Positions 5,834 through 7,235 of a DNA stretch of 7,235 bases are shown here, piece by piece (within the stretch, counting starts at the first letter, position 1; every line of letters starts with the position of its first letter). The notes beneath the pieces are model-generated. The model was not told the origin of the DNA. It did not search any database and was given only the letters and a program-made list of their open reading frames with translations. Position numbers and translations under genes: made by a program. The DNA lies in NCBI GenBank assembly GCA_027058925.1, contig JALTAS010000225.1, positions 1-7,235 of the forward strand, given 5' to 3'. Source of the DNA: Persephonella sp. (GTDB taxonomy: Bacteria > Aquificota > Aquificia > Aquificales > Hydrogenothermaceae).

Positions 5834-7235
5834 ATGATTAGATGGATACTTCAGTATAGATTACTTGTTATTTTTGCCCTTATAGGAATAATCAGTTACG
5901 GATATTACGCTTTCAAGACCATTCCTGTTGACACATTCCCTGATCCTACTCCTATTCAGGTAAACATATACACGGAAGCTCCCGGATACTCAGCTGAAGA
6001 AGTTGAAGCTCTGATAACAAAAAGGATAGAAACTGTTATGTCTGGAATAAAAGATGTTGAAAAGGTAAGGAGTATATCTATTCCCGGTTTATCTTATGTT
6101 GCTCTGTTTTTCAAAGATGGGACAGATATATACTTTGATAGAAGGCTTGTTATGGAAAAGCTTCCGGAAGCACAAAGTAAACTGCCTGAAGGTATAGTTC
6201 CGATAATGGGTCCAAACTCATCTGGACTTGGGAACGTTATGATATACGCTTTAACAACAGATAATCCTGAATACTCACTCACAGATCTGAAAGCTATTCA
6301 GGAATGGCTGATCAGACCTATCCTGAAATCAATAGACGGGGTTGAGGAGATAGTTCAGTGGGGACCAGAAAAGGCATTTCTTGTAAAACCGTATCCTGAA
6401 AAACTGCTGAAATACAACATAACTTTAGGGGATATTTTTGAGACACTTGAAAAAAATGGAGGTCTTGCAGGGGGAGGATACACAAAAACACCTGAAGGTG
6501 ACCTTGTCATAAGAGCCGTTGCCAGTATAACAAACATAAACCAGATAAAACAGATACCTGTAAAGGTTCAGCACGGAACTGTCATAAAAATAAAAGATGT
6601 GGCAGATGTTGTAGAAGGGGAGGTTCCTCAAAGAAGAGGAGCTTTTACTCTCAATGGGAAAGAAGTTCAGGGGAACATAGTAGTAAAAAGGGTTCATGTA
6701 AACACTAAAGAGCTAATAAAAAAGCTGAAAAAAGAGATTGACAGAATAAACAGAGAAGTTCTCCCTGAAGATGTCAAGATAAAGATACTCTACGATCAGT
6801 CATATCTGACAGACAAAGCACTCTCAACAATAGAAAAGGCACTTCTTGAAGGAATTATCCTTGTATCCATTGCAATGATGATATATCTGTGGAATGTAAG
6901 GGCGGCTGTTCTGGTTATCCTTTCTATTCCCTTTACCCTATTGATAGCATTCGGAATAATGAAAAACTTAGGATTGACGGCAGATCTTATGTCACTTGGA
7001 GGGCTTGCTATAGGTCTTGGACTTTTTGCTGACGCCACAGTTGTCGTTATTGAGAACATATTCAGACACTTAAGCCACAACAAAGACAGGATAAAAGATA
7101 AAGAGTTTAAACTTGAGATAATAAAACTATCTGTTAAAGAGATAACAAGACCTGTATTCTTTGCAATACTGATAATAATGGTTGTTTTTCTTCCTATATT
7201 CAGTTTTGAGTCTGTTGAAGGAAAATATTTTAAAC
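5834..7235 (+). CDS. Heavy-metal efflux RND pump, CzcA/CusA family (partial, N-terminal 467 residues)
   Basis: This is the inner-membrane proton-driven pump of the tripartite system. The window holds 467 residues of a protein that is usually about 1,000-1,050 long. TM1 is at about 10-28, followed by the family opening PVDTFPDPTPIQV (31-43) and the periplasmic porter domain to about 335. TM2 to TM5 follow at about 337-352, 357-376, 384-405 and 437-456. The TM4 proton-relay segment reads SLGGLAIGLGLFADATVVVIEN, with D400 and E407. In spacing it resembles CusA (SLGGIAIAIG...VDA...IEN). It lacks the extra aspartate of CzcA-type pumps (LDFG...VDG). The CusA methionine relay lies beyond the window, so Cu/Ag and Zn/Co/Cd specificity cannot be separated. 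It is the third pump-component gene, 11 nt after the adaptor. Confidence 0.95.
   Translation, partial: MIRWILQYRLLVIFALIGIISYGYYAFKTIPVDTFPDPTPIQVNIYTEAPGYSAEEVEALITKRIETVMSGIKDVEKVRSISIPGLSYVALFFKDGTDIYFDRRLVMEKLPEAQSKLPEGIVPIMGPNSSGLGNVMIYALTTDNPEYSLTDLKAIQEWLIRPILKSIDGVEEIVQWGPEKAFLVKPYPEKLLKYNITLGDIFETLEKNGGLAGGGYTKTPEGDLVIRAVASITNINQIKQIPVKVQHGTVIKIKDVADVVEGEVPQRRGAFTLNGKEVQGNIVVKRVHVNTKELIKKLKKEIDRINREVLPEDVKIKILYDQSYLTDKALSTIEKALLEGIILVSIAMMIYLWNVRAAVLVILSIPFTLLIAFGIMKNLGLTADLMSLGGLAIGLGLFADATVVVIENIFRHLSHNKDRIKDKEFKLEIIKLSVKEITRPVFFAILIIMVVFLPIFSFESVEGKYFK

Overview
The window holds two divergently transcribed gene blocks separated by a short promoter region at about 3088-3203. The DNA is AT-rich (roughly 35-40% GC by eye). 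It uses AGA/AGG for arginine and ATA for isoleucine, and its proteins are rich in Lys, Glu and Ile. Together with the gene types, this suggests a thermophilic chemolithotrophic bacterium, perhaps of the Aquificota (Persephonella-like). That is an inference from composition only; there is no rRNA or other phylogenetic marker here.

Left block, minus strand, reading from 3087 down to 1: a CPA-type Na+/H+ antiporter, a small three-helix membrane protein that fits AtpR of N-type ATPases, ATP synthase subunit a (atpB), subunit c (atpE) and the start of subunit b (atpF, cut by the window edge). Gene junctions are tight: a 4-nt overlap, then gaps of 1, 15 and 8 nt. This is therefore very probably one operon. 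The order R-B-E-F matches the core of the N-ATPase operon (usual order atpDCQRBEFAG), but the antiporter sits where atpD, atpC and atpQ are expected. Subunit c carries a Na+-type outer-helix signature plus a second carboxylate (E30) on the inner helix. The b protein stops looking like a b subunit after about residue 117.

Right block, plus strand, from 3204 to the window end: a small exported Cys/His protein, a TolC-type outer-membrane factor, a periplasmic adaptor with a His cluster at its predicted mature N-terminus, and the first 467 residues of a heavy-metal RND pump. This is a Czc/Cus-type tripartite metal efflux operon. The first gene has a consensus TATAAT so close to its ATG that its message is probably leaderless, whereas the three pump genes each have a perfect AGGAGG.

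No mobile element, CRISPR array, RNA gene or clear terminator was found. Both outer genes (atpF and the RND pump) are truncated by the window. No gene-free stretch exceeds about 120 bases.
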